A stretch of DNA of 64,000 nucleotides, from contig NZ_BDCG01000003.1 of assembly GCF_001613385.1 (NCBI RefSeq), positions 24,486-88,485 of the forward strand, in the 5' to 3' direction. The first letter of the stretch is position 1. The number at the start of each line of letters is the position of its first letter. This DNA is from Nocardia flavorosea NBRC 108225. Lineage in GTDB: Bacteria > Actinomycetota > Actinomycetes > Mycobacteriales > Mycobacteriaceae. Under the pieces are notes generated by a model that saw only the letters and a list, made by a program, of their open reading frames with translations, searched no databases and was not told where the DNA came from. This document shows, in pieces, positions 25,676 through 34,897 of this stretch. A program made the translations under genes and the position numbers.

Positions 25676-27679
25676 CTACCAGATCTTGACCCGCTCTTCG
25701 GGGGCCAGGTACAGGGCGTCTTCGGGTTTCACCTCGAAGGCCTCGTGGAAGGCGTCGATATTGCGGACCACGGCGTTGCAACGGAACTCCGGCGGGGAAT
25801 GCGGGTCCACGGCCAAGCGGCGCACGGCCTCCTCCGGGCGGGTTTTGGTCCGCCAGACCTGGGCCCAGCCGAAGAACACCCGCTGCAGGCCCGTCAGGCC
25901 GTCGATCACCGGCGGTTCCTCCCCGTTCAGGGAGATCCGGTAGGCCTGTAGCGCGATCGAGAGTCCACCCAGGTCACCGATGTTCTCGCCGATGGTGAAC
26001 TCGCCGTTGACGGTGTGCTCGTCGGGTAGATCGGCGGGGGAGAGGATGTCGTACTGATCGATCAGCGCGCGGGTGCGTTTGCCGAATTCGGTCCGATCGG
26101 CATCGCTCCACCAATCGACCATATTGCCGTCGCCGTCGTACTTCGCGCCCTGATCGTCGAAACCGTGCCCGATCTCGTGACCGATCACCGCGCCGATACC
26201 GCCGTAGTTGGCGGCGTCATCGGCGTTCATATCGAAGAACGGGGGTTGCAGTATGGCGGCCGGGAAGACGATCTCGTTCATGCCCGGGTTGTAGTAGGCG
26301 TTCACCGTCTGCGGTGTCATGAACCATTCGTCGCGGTCCACCGGGCCACCGAGCTTGTTCAGGTCCCGGTCGTGTTCGGCGGCGTACCCGCGGCGGTAGT
26401 TGCCCACCAGATCGGCCGGATCCACCGTGACGGCGGAATAGTCACGCCAGCGGTCCGGGTACCCGATCTTGGGGGTGAACTTGTCGAGTTTGGCCAGCGC
26501 GGCCTTGCGGGTGGCCGGGGTCATCCAGTCCAGTTCGGTGATATTGCGCCGGTAGGCCTCGCGCAGATTCTCCACCAGCCGGACCATGGCGGCCTTGGCT
26601 TCCGGCGGAAAATGCTCGGCGACATACAGTTTGCCGACCGCTTCGCCGAGCAGATCCTGCACCAGCGAAACCCCGCGCTTCCAGCGTTCGCGGTTCTCCT
26701 GCGCACCGGTCAGGGTGCGGCCGTAGAAATCGAAACTCTCCTCGACCAACGCCTCGGTGAGATACGGCGCGCGGGCCCGCAGCACCCGCCACTGCGCCCA
26801 CAGCCGCCACTCCGCCAGCGGCACCGACTCCCAAGCCTGCGCGAAAGTGCGCAAGTAGTCGGGTTGGCGGACCACCAGCTCGGACAACAGCAGGGAGCCC
26901 TCGCCCGAAACGCCGGCGGCCAGCCCGTCGGCCCAGGCGCCCCAGTCGAACTCCGGATTCTGCTCGGCGAGTGTGGTGAAAGCCGTCAGGTTGTAGCCCA
27001 GTTCGGCGTCGCGGCGGCGCACTACATCCCAGTGTCCCGCGGCGAGCCGGCGTTCCAGTTCGAATACCCGGGTTCCCGCCGATTGCGCGTCGAGCAGTTC
27101 CGCGACCGCCGGGTCCGCGGCGGCCAGGGCGAACATCCGATCGATATGGGCGATATAGCGTTCCCGCACCTCGGCGTATTCGTCGGAGCGGTAGTAGGAC
27201 TCGTCGGGCAGGCCGATACCGGATTGGGTCGCATTGACGAGGTAACGCTGGGAATTCTTGTCGTCGGTATCGACATAGACTGCGACCGCGCCGGAAACGC
27301 CGGTCCGCTGCAAACGGCCGATCAGCGCGGCGAACTCACCGCGGTCGGTGGCGGACGCCAGTGCGCGCAGTTCTTCGGCCACAGGCTTCAGGCCGGCCGC
27401 CTCGACGGCCTCGGTGTCCATGAAGGAGGCGTACAGGTCGGCGATCTTGCGGGCATCGCTGCCCGGCTCGCCCGCGGCGGTGCGGATGATCTCCTGCACA
27501 TCCAGCTCCGCGCGGTCGTACAACGTGCGGAACGCACCGTCGACCGCCCGATCGGCCGGGATCTCGTACCCGGCCAGCCAGGCGCCGTTGACATGCGTGA
27601 ACAGGTCGTCCTGCACCCGGACGGCCGGGTCGAGATGGGTCAGATCGATACCGGAGGGGCTGGTCACGTCGGAAGTCAC
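25676..27679 (-). CDS. zmp1: M13 family zinc metallopeptidase (Zmp1/PepO-like)
   Basis: The 667-residue length matches M13 peptidases (neprilysin family). The zinc motif GHEIGHGFDDQG lies near residue 500, with ENIGDLGG about 55 residues later supplying the third ligand Glu. The upstream NAYYNPGMNEIVFPAAIL is the family's substrate-binding motif. The C-terminus ends in VKIW, matching the near-invariant C-terminal xxxW of the family. No signal peptide is evident, as in mycobacterial Zmp1, which is exported by other means. Confidence 0.93.
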   Translation of the reverse strand: MTSDVTSPSGIDLTHLDPAVRVQDDLFTHVNGAWLAGYEIPADRAVDGAFRTLYDRAELDVQEIIRTAAGEPGSDARKIADLYASFMDTEAVEAAGLKPVAEELRALASATDRGEFAALIGRLQRTGVSGAVAVYVDTDDKNSQRYLVNATQSGIGLPDESYYRSDEYAEVRERYIAHIDRMFALAAADPAVAELLDAQSAGTRVFELERRLAAGHWDVVRRRDAELGYNLTAFTTLAEQNPEFDWGAWADGLAAGVSGEGSLLLSELVVRQPDYLRTFAQAWESVPLAEWRLWAQWRVLRARAPYLTEALVEESFDFYGRTLTGAQENRERWKRGVSLVQDLLGEAVGKLYVAEHFPPEAKAAMVRLVENLREAYRRNITELDWMTPATRKAALAKLDKFTPKIGYPDRWRDYSAVTVDPADLVGNYRRGYAAEHDRDLNKLGGPVDRDEWFMTPQTVNAYYNPGMNEIVFPAAILQPPFFDMNADDAANYGGIGAVIGHEIGHGFDDQGAKYDGDGNMVDWWSDADRTEFGKRTRALIDQYDILSPADLPDEHTVNGEFTIGENIGDLGGLSIALQAYRISLNGEEPPVIDGLTGLQRVFFGWAQVWRTKTRPEEAVRRLAVDPHSPPEFRCNAVVRNIDAFHEAFEVKPEDALYLAPEERVKIW

Positions 27680-27738
27680 ACAACCCAGTATGCCGGTGCC
27701 CGCCGTGGCGGGGTTGGATCTGCGAGCTGCCGGGCCGG

Positions 27739-28212
27739 TCAGTTCGTCGGCACGGGTGGTTCCATCGTCACCCCGAACCGGTCTTCGAGACGCTGGTTGA
27801 ACTGATCCTCACACTGCGCGATCTGCTGCTGGTCATTTCCTGCGCGCGAGACGCAGTCGGTGAAATCCTTGCCGCCGGACTCCTCCCAGAAGTTCCAGAA
27901 GAACACGCCGAACACGATCGCCGCGACAATCGCGACCACCCCCAGGATCAGGGCGACCACCGCCATCACGCCGCCACCACCGGTACCCCGGCGGACCTTC
28001 ACGCCGGCGATCGCGCCGAGGATCACCGCGAGGAGACCGAACAGGATGCCACCGACGATCGTGCAGAAGCTGATCGCAGCCAGGATGCCGCAGACCAGGG
28101 CGGCGATCGCGAGCCCCTTGCTCTTGGGTGATTCCTGCCAGTATTGGGGTTGTTGTCCGGGCCCCGGGTACGGCTCCGGCGTGGGGTAGCCCGGGGGCGG
28201 TGGGTAGGTCAT
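27739..28212 (-). CDS. DUF4190-type membrane protein
   Basis: The 157-residue product starts with a Pro/Tyr/Gly-rich cytoplasmic region (PPPPGYPTPEPYPGPG) and has two hydrophobic hairpin helices (about 36-68 and 80-105) with glycine-rich turns, as in DUF4190. A C-terminal extracytoplasmic part with two cysteines (DCVSRAG, QCEDQF) follows. ATG 28212 is preceded by AGGAGGA at 4 nt, which decides against the start 30 nt upstream. It is probably a small membrane-stress or scaffold protein; no function is assigned. Confidence 0.75.
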   Translation of the reverse strand: MTYPPPPGYPTPEPYPGPGQQPQYWQESPKSKGLAIAALVCGILAAISFCTIVGGILFGLLAVILGAIAGVKVRRGTGGGGVMAVVALILGVVAIVAAIVFGVFFWNFWEESGGKDFTDCVSRAGNDQQQIAQCEDQFNQRLEDRFGVTMEPPVPTN

Positions 28213-28440
28213 CGTTCCTCCTCGGCTGGCGGTCACGAGCACGGCGGTGCCGTTGCAACGACATCACGGAGTTCGCCCCACCATTGTCACGGGTCGTATC
28301 GGCGGCGGCGAGTTCCGCACCGGATTCCGCGTGGCCGGGCAAAGGCCGGATCGCCCGGCCGCAGCGTGGGCCGGGGTGCATAGCGACCGGTGCAGGGCCT
28401 GGTCACGCGTACACCGGAGCCGACACGGCAGGGGTGTGCC

Positions 28441-29220
28441 TCATCCCGCGCCGAGGCGGGCGTGCATTTCCCAGATCAACACTTCCGCCGGTTCAGCTGC
28501 CGTGAGCCGCTGGCCTCCGGAATGAGTGAGGCGTACGGCGTCGCCGGTGTCCAGCCGGCCCGCACCTTCCAGGTCCACGGCCCCGCGCGCGACGAAAACG
28601 TGCAGGTAAGGCGCGTCGGGGAGGTTCACGGAACGTTCGGTATCCGGGGACAGTTTCGCCACGTGCAAGGCCGAATGGCTGCTGTTGATGACGATAGCGG
28701 TGCGGTCGCGGTAGCGAGGCAGACCGGAGGCCACGGTGACCAGCCCGCCCGCGGCCAGTTCGTCGTCGATCTCGAGCTGCTGGTAGCCCGGTTCGATACC
28801 GGGTTCGTCGGGCAGCACCCACATCTGTACGAAATGTACCGGCTGCTCGTGTTCGGCGCGGCCGGGATCGACTCGCCAGGAATCGTTCTTCTCCGAATGC
28901 CGGATCCCGGTGCCGGCACTCATCCGCTGTGCCAGGCCCGGATAGATGACGCCGCTGTGCCCCAGCGAATCCTGATGGACCAGCGAACCCTCCAGAACCC
29001 AGGTCACGATCTCCATATCCCGGTGCGGATGGGTATCGAAACCCTGACCGGGCAGGACGATATCGTCGTTGTTCACCATCAGCAGGCCGTGATGGGTGTT
29101 CTCGGGGTCGTAGTGCTCGCCGAAGGAGAACGAGTGTTTGGAATCGAGCCAGGATATCCGCGTTTTCATCCGGTCGCCGCCGCGATGGACATCGATATGC
29201 GAGGTGGGCGGTGTGGACAT
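28441..29220 (-). CDS. pirin family protein
   Basis: The 259-residue bicupin contains the pirin metal site: His pair in DTHPHRDMEIVTWVLEG and a further His in SLVHQDSLGH at about 61-87. The following PGLAQRMSAGTGIRHSE is characteristic of the N-terminal pirin cupin. Some pirins oxidise quercetin and others bind regulators; which applies here is unknown. ATG 29220 has AAAGGAGG 6 nt upstream. It is divergent from the NUDIX gene across 194 bp. Confidence 0.9.
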   Translation of the reverse strand: MSTPPTSHIDVHRGGDRMKTRISWLDSKHSFSFGEHYDPENTHHGLLMVNNDDIVLPGQGFDTHPHRDMEIVTWVLEGSLVHQDSLGHSGVIYPGLAQRMSAGTGIRHSEKNDSWRVDPGRAEHEQPVHFVQMWVLPDEPGIEPGYQQLEIDDELAAGGLVTVASGLPRYRDRTAIVINSSHSALHVAKLSPDTERSVNLPDAPYLHVFVARGAVDLEGAGRLDTGDAVRLTHSGGQRLTAAEPAEVLIWEMHARLGAG

Positions 29221-29414
29221 CACGCGCCTCCTTTCCGGCTCGGGCACAATTGTCTTTTCCGCAGGGACATCCGATACCCCGCTTCGTCGATTGTCCGCTC
29301 TCGGTATTTTACGCGAGCGACCCCCGGGTGAACGGCCGGTGAGCAGCGGCGGACGGTAATGGCGGTATGGCACGCGGTCGTCGAAAATGGATATACCGGA
29401 CCGGGAGGTGAACG

Positions 29415-29915
29415 ATGCGACCCGAAGCACTAGCGCGGATCGAGCAGCGGCTTCGTGCCGGTGCACGCCGCGACGGTGTCACCGATCTGGTGGTCGGTGT
29501 CGCGGTGTTCCGTAACGGGAAGCTCCTGGTGGTCCGGCGAGTGCCCGGTGCGGACCTCGGCGGAATGTATGAACTGCCGGGCGGGGGAGTGGAGAACGGG
29601 GAAACACTCGCCGAGAGCGCGGTGCGGGAACTCTTCGAGGAAACCGGGTTGGTGGCACGTTCGGTCACCGAATTCCTCGGCTGGTTCGACTACGCCACCC
29701 GGACGAAACCGAAGGTGCGCAAATTCAGTTTCCTGGCCGAAGCCGAACCGGGTGACGTAATCCTGGAACCCGACGAACACGACGCCTACGCCTGGATAGA
29801 CGCCGCCGCGCTGGGCACCCTGCCCATGGCCCCGGATATGCGCGAGGCGGTGGATCTGCTGATCACCGAGGAGAGCGGACCGGCCGGAATACGTTCGGGT
29901 CCGCCGAACAGGTAG
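29415..29915 (+). CDS. NUDIX hydrolase
   Basis: The 166-residue product carries a complete Nudix box (GGGVENGETLAESAVRELF, then EETGL) at about residues 56-78, with the REUXEE glutamates that bind Mg. The family hydrolyses nucleoside diphosphate derivatives; the substrate cannot be predicted. GGGAGGTGA lies 4 nt before the ATG. The MFS gene follows after 10 nt, so they may be cotranscribed. Confidence 0.9.
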   Translation: MRPEALARIEQRLRAGARRDGVTDLVVGVAVFRNGKLLVVRRVPGADLGGMYELPGGGVENGETLAESAVRELFEETGLVARSVTEFLGWFDYATRTKPKVRKFSFLAEAEPGDVILEPDEHDAYAWIDAAALGTLPMAPDMREAVDLLITEESGPAGIRSGPPNR

Positions 29916-29925
29916 CGTCGCGGCC

Positions 29926-31329
29926 GTGTCCACCGCTGCGCCCGAACCTGCCGCACCGGACCGGGTGGCCGATACGGGCGAGCGTAAACACGATCTGCGG
30001 GCGATCCGCGCCGCGATCCGGGCGAGTCCCGGTGCGCTGCGCCTGACCCTGGTGCGGTTCACCAGCCAGTTCGGCGACGGAATGTTCCAGGCCGCGCTCT
30101 CCGGTGCAATCCTGTTCAACCCCGAACGCGAAACCGACCCACTCGCCGTCGCAGCCGGTTTCGCGGTGTTGCTACTGCCGTATTCGGTGATCGGCCCCTA
30201 TGCGGGCGCCCTCCTGGACCGGTGGGACCGGCGGCTTGTGCTGCTGGTCGCCAATATCGTGCGGGGACTGCTGATCCTCGCGGTAACGCTGGGACTGCTG
30301 GCCGGTCTCAATGCGAGTCCGCTGTTGCTGCTGGCGTTGGCGGTGGTGGGGATCAGCCGGTTCACCGCGGCCGGTGTCTCGGCGGCGCTGCCCCGGGTGC
30401 TGGCGCACCAGTGGCTGGTGCCGGCCAACTCGCTACTGGCAACGGCGGGTTCGGCCTGTGCAGCAGTGGGGGCGGCCGCGGCGGTGGCGGTTATCGGAGC
30501 GATCGGGGCCGGCGATACCGGCTCGGCGGCGGCGGTCGCGGTGAGCATGACCGGCTCGGTGGCCGGCGTACTGCTGGCCGCCGGATTCCGGCCGCGCGCC
30601 CTCGGGCCGGAAAGGCGGCCCGGCAGGACGGTGGGTGCGGTGCGCGCGGTGCTCACCGGGCTGCTGGTGGGGGCGCGGGCGGTACGCGGCTCGGTGGATG
30701 TATCCACTGCGATGATCGGAATCGGCGCGCACCGCATCGTTTTCGGCGCCAATACGCTGATCATGGTTCTCGTGCTGCGGGAATCGCCGTCCGGTGCGAC
30801 CACGGTCGAGGGTGGGCTTGTCGGTTTCGGGGTCGCGATCACCGCCACCGCCGCCGGTATGCTTTTCGCCGCGCTGCTGACCCCGTTGCTGATTCCCCGG
30901 CTGGGCCGGGCGCGCACGGTTCTGCTGGGGTTGTCTTGCGCGATCGTCGTACAACTCGCCCTGGTACTACCGACCGCCCTGGCCGATTCCGCGGAGGCCA
31001 CCCACCGCGCGCACCAATTGCTACTCGCCGGCGCGTTCCTGTTCGGCGTGGCCGGCCAGACCATCAAACTCACCGGTGATGCGGCCATGCAGATCGATAT
31101 CGCCGACGACCGCCGCGGCCAGGTGTTCGCCCTGCAGGACACAGTCTTCAATATCGCGTTCGTACTGGCAGTCGCGGTGACGGCGGTGGTCGTCCCGGCG
31201 GACGGCAGGTCGGTCGCGGTGATCGCGATAGGCGCGGGGTGCTACGGCGCGGGCATCGTCGCCCTGCTGCTGAACAACCGCCGCGGTAAACGCAAAGCGG
31301 GCGCATCCCGGCCGGGATGCGCCCGCTGA
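29926..31329 (+). CDS. MFS transporter
   Basis: The 467-residue product has about twelve hydrophobic segments. The first loop signature GPYAGALLDRWDRR (about 88-101) is the GxLaDrxgrr motif of drug:H+ antiporters and MFS_3/EntS-like exporters. A central loop (about 215-250) separates two six-helix halves. The N-terminal 45 residues are hydrophilic. GTG 29926 was chosen by position. The last codons lie inside a long palindrome that probably ends the transcript. The substrate is unknown. Confidence 0.85.
   Translation: MSTAAPEPAAPDRVADTGERKHDLRAIRAAIRASPGALRLTLVRFTSQFGDGMFQAALSGAILFNPERETDPLAVAAGFAVLLLPYSVIGPYAGALLDRWDRRLVLLVANIVRGLLILAVTLGLLAGLNASPLLLLALAVVGISRFTAAGVSAALPRVLAHQWLVPANSLLATAGSACAAVGAAAAVAVIGAIGAGDTGSAAAVAVSMTGSVAGVLLAAGFRPRALGPERRPGRTVGAVRAVLTGLLVGARAVRGSVDVSTAMIGIGAHRIVFGANTLIMVLVLRESPSGATTVEGGLVGFGVAITATAAGMLFAALLTPLLIPRLGRARTVLLGLSCAIVVQLALVLPTALADSAEATHRAHQLLLAGAFLFGVAGQTIKLTGDAAMQIDIADDRRGQVFALQDTVFNIAFVLAVAVTAVVVPADGRSVAVIAIGAGCYGAGIVALLLNNRRGKRKAGASRPGCAR
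31296..31327. terminator. perfect 32-bp palindrome over the MFS gene's last codons
   Basis: Arms of 16 bp (AGCGGGCGCATCCCGG and its exact complement) meet without a loop and run into the TGA of the MFS gene. The convergent secreted-protein gene ends 20 bp beyond. It would form a strong hairpin but has no U-tract. The encoded C-terminus is AGASRPGCAR. Confidence 0.6.
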
Positions 31330-31347
31330 ATACGCGGTGGTCGACGA

Positions 31348-31956
31348 TCAGGGCTGACCGGTCGCGACGGCGGTCAGCGCGTCGATGAAGGGCTGACCAC
31401 CCATCGCGGCGCCACCGGCCAGGGCGCCGACCACCGTGCCCACCGGTCCGGTGACGATGCTGAAGATACCGAGCCCCAGCAGGCTGCCGATGAAACCACC
31501 GAGCACACCACCGGCGATCATGCCGATCAGGTTCTGATTGGCCTGGTCGAGGAAACGGTCGAAGGAGCTGATGTTCTTCAATTCGGCGATATCGGCCGGC
31601 GCGACGTCGGGCGTCAGCGTCAGGCTGCGGCCGTTGTCGGCGATCTCGTGACCGACCGGGATCGACCGGCCCGCCACCTCGAAGGTGAGCGGGACCTCGG
31701 TGACCTCCGCGCCGTCGGCGGCGATCAGGCTGATGGTGGCGCCGTTGTCGGTGACCACGAACGTGCCCGCGTCGACGGTGGTGGTCACCTCGCGCGCATC
31801 GCTGGAAAGCGTGCTCTGGTACTCGACGCCCTGCTGCTGCCCGACGGTCGTCACCCCCTCGGTCGCGGTGGCGGGCGCAGCATTCGCGGAACCGGCGGTG
31901 ATACCGACGGCGGCGACAGCCATGAATGCGACAGCACCGAACTTTCCGAATTTCAT
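31348..31956 (-). CDS. secreted protein with glycine-rich hydrophobic C-terminus
   Basis: The 202-residue product has a clear Sec signal peptide (residues 1-26, cleavage near SANAAP). A beta-rich middle domain (about 40-125) has alternating Val/Thr strands. From 140 to 195 a Gly/Ala/Val-rich hydrophobic segment (GGVLGGFIGSLLGLGIFSIV) could be one or two membrane-spanning or pore-like hairpins. GGGGAGGA precedes the ATG. I do not recognise a functional family; such proteins occur in multiple copies in Nocardia by my recollection, unverified here. Confidence 0.75.
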   Translation of the reverse strand: MKFGKFGAVAFMAVAAVGITAGSANAAPATATEGVTTVGQQQGVEYQSTLSSDAREVTTTVDAGTFVVTDNGATISLIAADGAEVTEVPLTFEVAGRSIPVGHEIADNGRSLTLTPDVAPADIAELKNISSFDRFLDQANQNLIGMIAGGVLGGFIGSLLGLGIFSIVTGPVGTVVGALAGGAAMGGQPFIDALTAVATGQP

Positions 31957-32575
31957 TTCGATCCTCCCCAGAATTCGGCCGCCCTGTGTTGGGCCGGCCG
32001 CGGCCAGACAGTACTACGGGGCCGAGCGGATCCCGCAACTTCCGACCCGCTGTTCGAGGCGCGCTACGGGGCAACGGCTTCGAATTCTGCGTCCGCGAAT
32101 TTGCCACCGAATAACTTCACGGCCACCCACGCGGATCGGCCGAACACCGGGGAACAGGACAATGCAAGGTATTCGGGCCGAAAACACCGGCAGCGCGGCA
32201 ATTGCGGGTAGTTCTCAACGATTCGCCGATACGCCGGAAATGACGCGGCGTCAACCGGAAGAAATTCGCATGCGCACGACCCGGTTCCCTACGAAGCCGA
32301 GTTTTTCTGTGAAAAGGATCACTCGCCGTACATTCGGGAGCCGGCGCATACACGCGACGCCGAAGACCGCCCGGGTATGCGAATTCCACACGCAAAAGTG
32401 CTACCGCGAGCGGCCGGCGCTCGCTTTCCGGCGTAGCCGCCGCAGCAGCAGCCGGAATCCGGCGACAAAGCGCATCGGAGGATTCCTCCACGACATTCGG
32501 ATCCGGCAGAACTCGCAATCACCGGCCGGTCGAGCGTGTCGCGTGAACAATGGGGACAGGCGGAAGGAGGGCCGT
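31957..32575. other. 619-base intergenic region upstream of pxpABC
   Basis: No supported gene is seen between the divergent secreted-protein gene and pxpA. The frame in phase with pxpA is open across it, but codon character is poor and the strong ribosome-binding site at 32561-32570 marks the true pxpA start. AT-richer segments at 32150-32340 may hold promoters. Confidence 0.45.
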
Positions 32576-33328
32576 ATGGGACTCGATCTGAACAGCGACC
32601 TCGGCGAAGGGTTCGGGGCCTGGAGTATGGGCGATGATGCCGCCATGCTGGATATCGTCACCAGTGCGAATATCGCCTGTGGATTCCATGCCGGTGACCC
32701 TTCCATCCTGCGACGCACCTGTTCGCTGGCAGTGGAGAAGGGTGTGCGGATCGGCGCGCATATCGGCTACCGGGATCTTGCGGGTTTCGGACGGCGGGCC
32801 TTGGCCGTCGCCCCGGCGGAACTGCGGGACGAAACGCTCTACCAGATAGGCGCATTGGACGGTTTCGCGCGGGCCGCGGGGGACCGGGTGCGCTATGTGA
32901 AACCGCACGGAGCGCTGTACCACGCCGCGGCGGCCCAGCCGGCCCTCGCGGACGCCGTCGTCGCCGGGCTCCGCGAATACGACTCGGCACTGGTCCTGCT
33001 CGGTCCAGCGGGAACTCATCTGCAGGAATCGGCGGCGCTCGCCGGTATCCGGTTCGTGAGCGAGGGGTTCGCCGATCGTGCCTACACCGCGACGGGCGGA
33101 TTGACCCCGCGCGAAACCCCCGGGGCGGTCCTGGATGCGGATATGGCACTCGCCCAGGCCGTGACGCTGGCCGAAACCGGGACGGCGCGAGTCGCGGGCG
33201 GCGGCACTGTCACGGTGTCGCCCGACAGTATCTGCGTACACGGCGATACCCCGGCGGCAGTGGAGATGGCGCGGCGGATCCGGGCCGCCCTCGACGACGC
33301 GGGGATCGCGGTAGCGTCGTTCACCTGA
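32576..33328 (+). CDS. pxpA: 5-oxoprolinase subunit PxpA (LamB/YcsF)
   Basis: The 250-residue product starts with the family hallmark LDLNSDLGEGFG and contains ANIACGFHAGD (about 30-40), GAHIGYRD and VKPHGALYH, metal/substrate motifs of the YcsF fold. With PxpB and PxpC it hydrolyses 5-oxoproline to glutamate at the cost of ATP. GGAAGGAGG lies just before the ATG. The open frame upstream to 31685 is ignored because the family begins at this Met. Confidence 0.95.
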   Translation: MGLDLNSDLGEGFGAWSMGDDAAMLDIVTSANIACGFHAGDPSILRRTCSLAVEKGVRIGAHIGYRDLAGFGRRALAVAPAELRDETLYQIGALDGFARAAGDRVRYVKPHGALYHAAAAQPALADAVVAGLREYDSALVLLGPAGTHLQESAALAGIRFVSEGFADRAYTATGGLTPRETPGAVLDADMALAQAVTLAETGTARVAGGGTVTVSPDSICVHGDTPAAVEMARRIRAALDDAGIAVASFT

Positions 33329-33342
33329 CGATCGGGAACGAG

Positions 33343-34032
33343 GTGAGTGCGCTGTCGTGGTCCCCGCGCAACCTGGACGAGACGGGTCCGATGCTACGGC
33401 CCGCCGGCGATCGGGCATACCTGTGCACGCCGGACCCGGATCGGGTCGCCGATCTCACCGCGGTGCTGCGCGACCGGTCGCTGCCCGGTGTCGTCGACCT
33501 GCTTCCCGCGGCGGAAACCGTTCTGGTGACCCTGGATTCGCCAGAGTCGGCGTATCGGCTGCGGCCGGAAATCGAGCGGCTGGCCGCCGCGGTGAACGAA
33601 GCCGTTCCCGGCAATGTTTCCCGTGGAACATTGCCGCGCGGCGAACCCCTTCGGATTCCGGTCCATTACGACGGTCCGGATCTGCCCGGCGTAGCCGAGG
33701 CGCTCGGCTTACGTCCCGACCAGGTCGTCGCGGCGCATACCGGCACGGTCTGGCGGTGCTCTTTCGTCGGATTCGCACCGGGCTTCGGCTATCTGGAACC
33801 CCCGGACGCCCGGCTCGCTGTCGCACGGCGGCCGGTACCGCGCACCCGGATCCCGGCGGGTTCGGTGGCTCTGGCCGGCGGTTATTCGGCCGTGTACCCC
33901 CGGGAAAGCCCGGGCGGCTGGCAACTCATCGGCCGTACCGATCTGGTCATGTGGGATACCGAACGTGACCCGCCCGCGTTGATCCGGGCAGGCGGGCGCA
34001 TCCGGTTCGTCGATGCGGCGGCCGGCCGATGA
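33343..34032 (+). CDS. pxpB: 5-oxoprolinase subunit PxpB
   Basis: The 229-residue product is the KipI/allophanate-hydrolase-subunit-1-like partner. PAGDRAYL near the N-terminus and SFVGFAPGFGYLEPPD (about 143-158), then PRTRIPAGSVALAGG, are characteristic. GTG 33343 is 14 nt after the pxpA stop; ATG 33391 is an alternative that gives a typical short N-terminus. A parS-like palindrome lies in codons around 33615-33630, encoding NVSRGT. Its stop overlaps the pxpC start by 4 bp. Confidence 0.93.
   Translation: MSALSWSPRNLDETGPMLRPAGDRAYLCTPDPDRVADLTAVLRDRSLPGVVDLLPAAETVLVTLDSPESAYRLRPEIERLAAAVNEAVPGNVSRGTLPRGEPLRIPVHYDGPDLPGVAEALGLRPDQVVAAHTGTVWRCSFVGFAPGFGYLEPPDARLAVARRPVPRTRIPAGSVALAGGYSAVYPRESPGGWQLIGRTDLVMWDTERDPPALIRAGGRIRFVDAAAGR
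33615..33630. promoter_or_regulatory. degenerate parS-like site inside pxpB
   Basis: The 16-mer TGTTTCCCGTGGAACA matches the parS consensus TGTTTCACGTGAAACA at 14 of 16 positions and is flanked by AA...TT that extend the symmetry. It is about 21 kb from the main parS cluster. Confidence 0.4.
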
Positions 34033-34889
34033 TCGTGATCGAGGAGGTCGGTCCACCGGCCACCGTCCAGGATCTGGGCCGCCCGGGCTGGTTCGATTCC
34101 GGTGTCGGGCCGGCCGGAGCGGCCGACCGCGGCGCACTGCGGCTGGCGAACCGGCTGGTGGGAAACCCGGAGCACGCCGCCGGTATCGAGGTGCTGCTCG
34201 GTGGTCTGGTACTACGCACCGAGGAACCGGCAACGGTCGCGGTCACCGGGGCGCCGGCGCCGGCAACCGTCGACGGGACTCCGGTCGGCCATGCCTGCGT
34301 GCTGTACCTGGAAGCGGGGCAGGTGCTGCGGCTGGGTTTCGCGCAGACCGGCCTGCGCAGCTACCTCGGGGTCCGCGGCGGCATCGATATCGCGCCGGTC
34401 CTGGGTTCACGCAGTTACGACACGCTTTCCGGGATCGGGCCGCCGCCGTTGCGCACCGGAACCCGGCTACCCACCGGTCCGCCACCGCGGAACTGGCCGA
34501 CCATCGACCAGGCGCCGCAACCAGGATTCCCGGACCTGATGGAGATCCAGGCCCTGCCCGGCCCACGAGACGACTGGTTCACCGACCCCGCAGCGTTGTT
34601 CACCGGATATTGGACAGTCGGTCAGGACACCGACCGCGTCGGCGCACGGCTGGATCGTGCCGGCGGGCCACCGCTGGAGCGGATCTCCACGGCGGAGCTG
34701 CCGACCGAGGGAGTGGCACTCGGGTCGGTGCAGGTGCCACCCGGCGGGCAACCGGTGGTCTTCCTCGCCGATCACCCGATCACCGGCGGTTATCCGGTGA
34801 TCGCGGTGGTCCTGGACGCCGATATCGATCTGTTGGCGCAGGCCCGGCCGGGTCAGCGGATACGGTTCCGCCGTACCGGGGCGATCTGA
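34029..34889 (+). CDS. pxpC: 5-oxoprolinase subunit PxpC
   Basis: The 286-residue product is the KipA/biotin-dependent-carboxyltransferase-like subunit. It opens with VGPPATVQDLGRPGW and contains GPAGAADRGALRLANRLVGN, SYLGVRGGID and LADHPITGGYPVIA, all family signatures. It completes the pxpABC operon, joined to pxpB by an ATGA overlap. The stop is only 8 bp from the convergent DUF4185 gene. Confidence 0.95.
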   Translation: MIVIEEVGPPATVQDLGRPGWFDSGVGPAGAADRGALRLANRLVGNPEHAAGIEVLLGGLVLRTEEPATVAVTGAPAPATVDGTPVGHACVLYLEAGQVLRLGFAQTGLRSYLGVRGGIDIAPVLGSRSYDTLSGIGPPPLRTGTRLPTGPPPRNWPTIDQAPQPGFPDLMEIQALPGPRDDWFTDPAALFTGYWTVGQDTDRVGARLDRAGGPPLERISTAELPTEGVALGSVQVPPGGQPVVFLADHPITGGYPVIAVVLDADIDLLAQARPGQRIRFRRTGAI

Positions 34890-34897
34890 GTGGCGGT

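Noticed and set aside
31685..32575. N-terminal extension of PxpA by the open upstream frame
   Set aside because: PxpA starts at the conserved LDLNSDLGEG and has a strong ribosome-binding site at 32561-32570.
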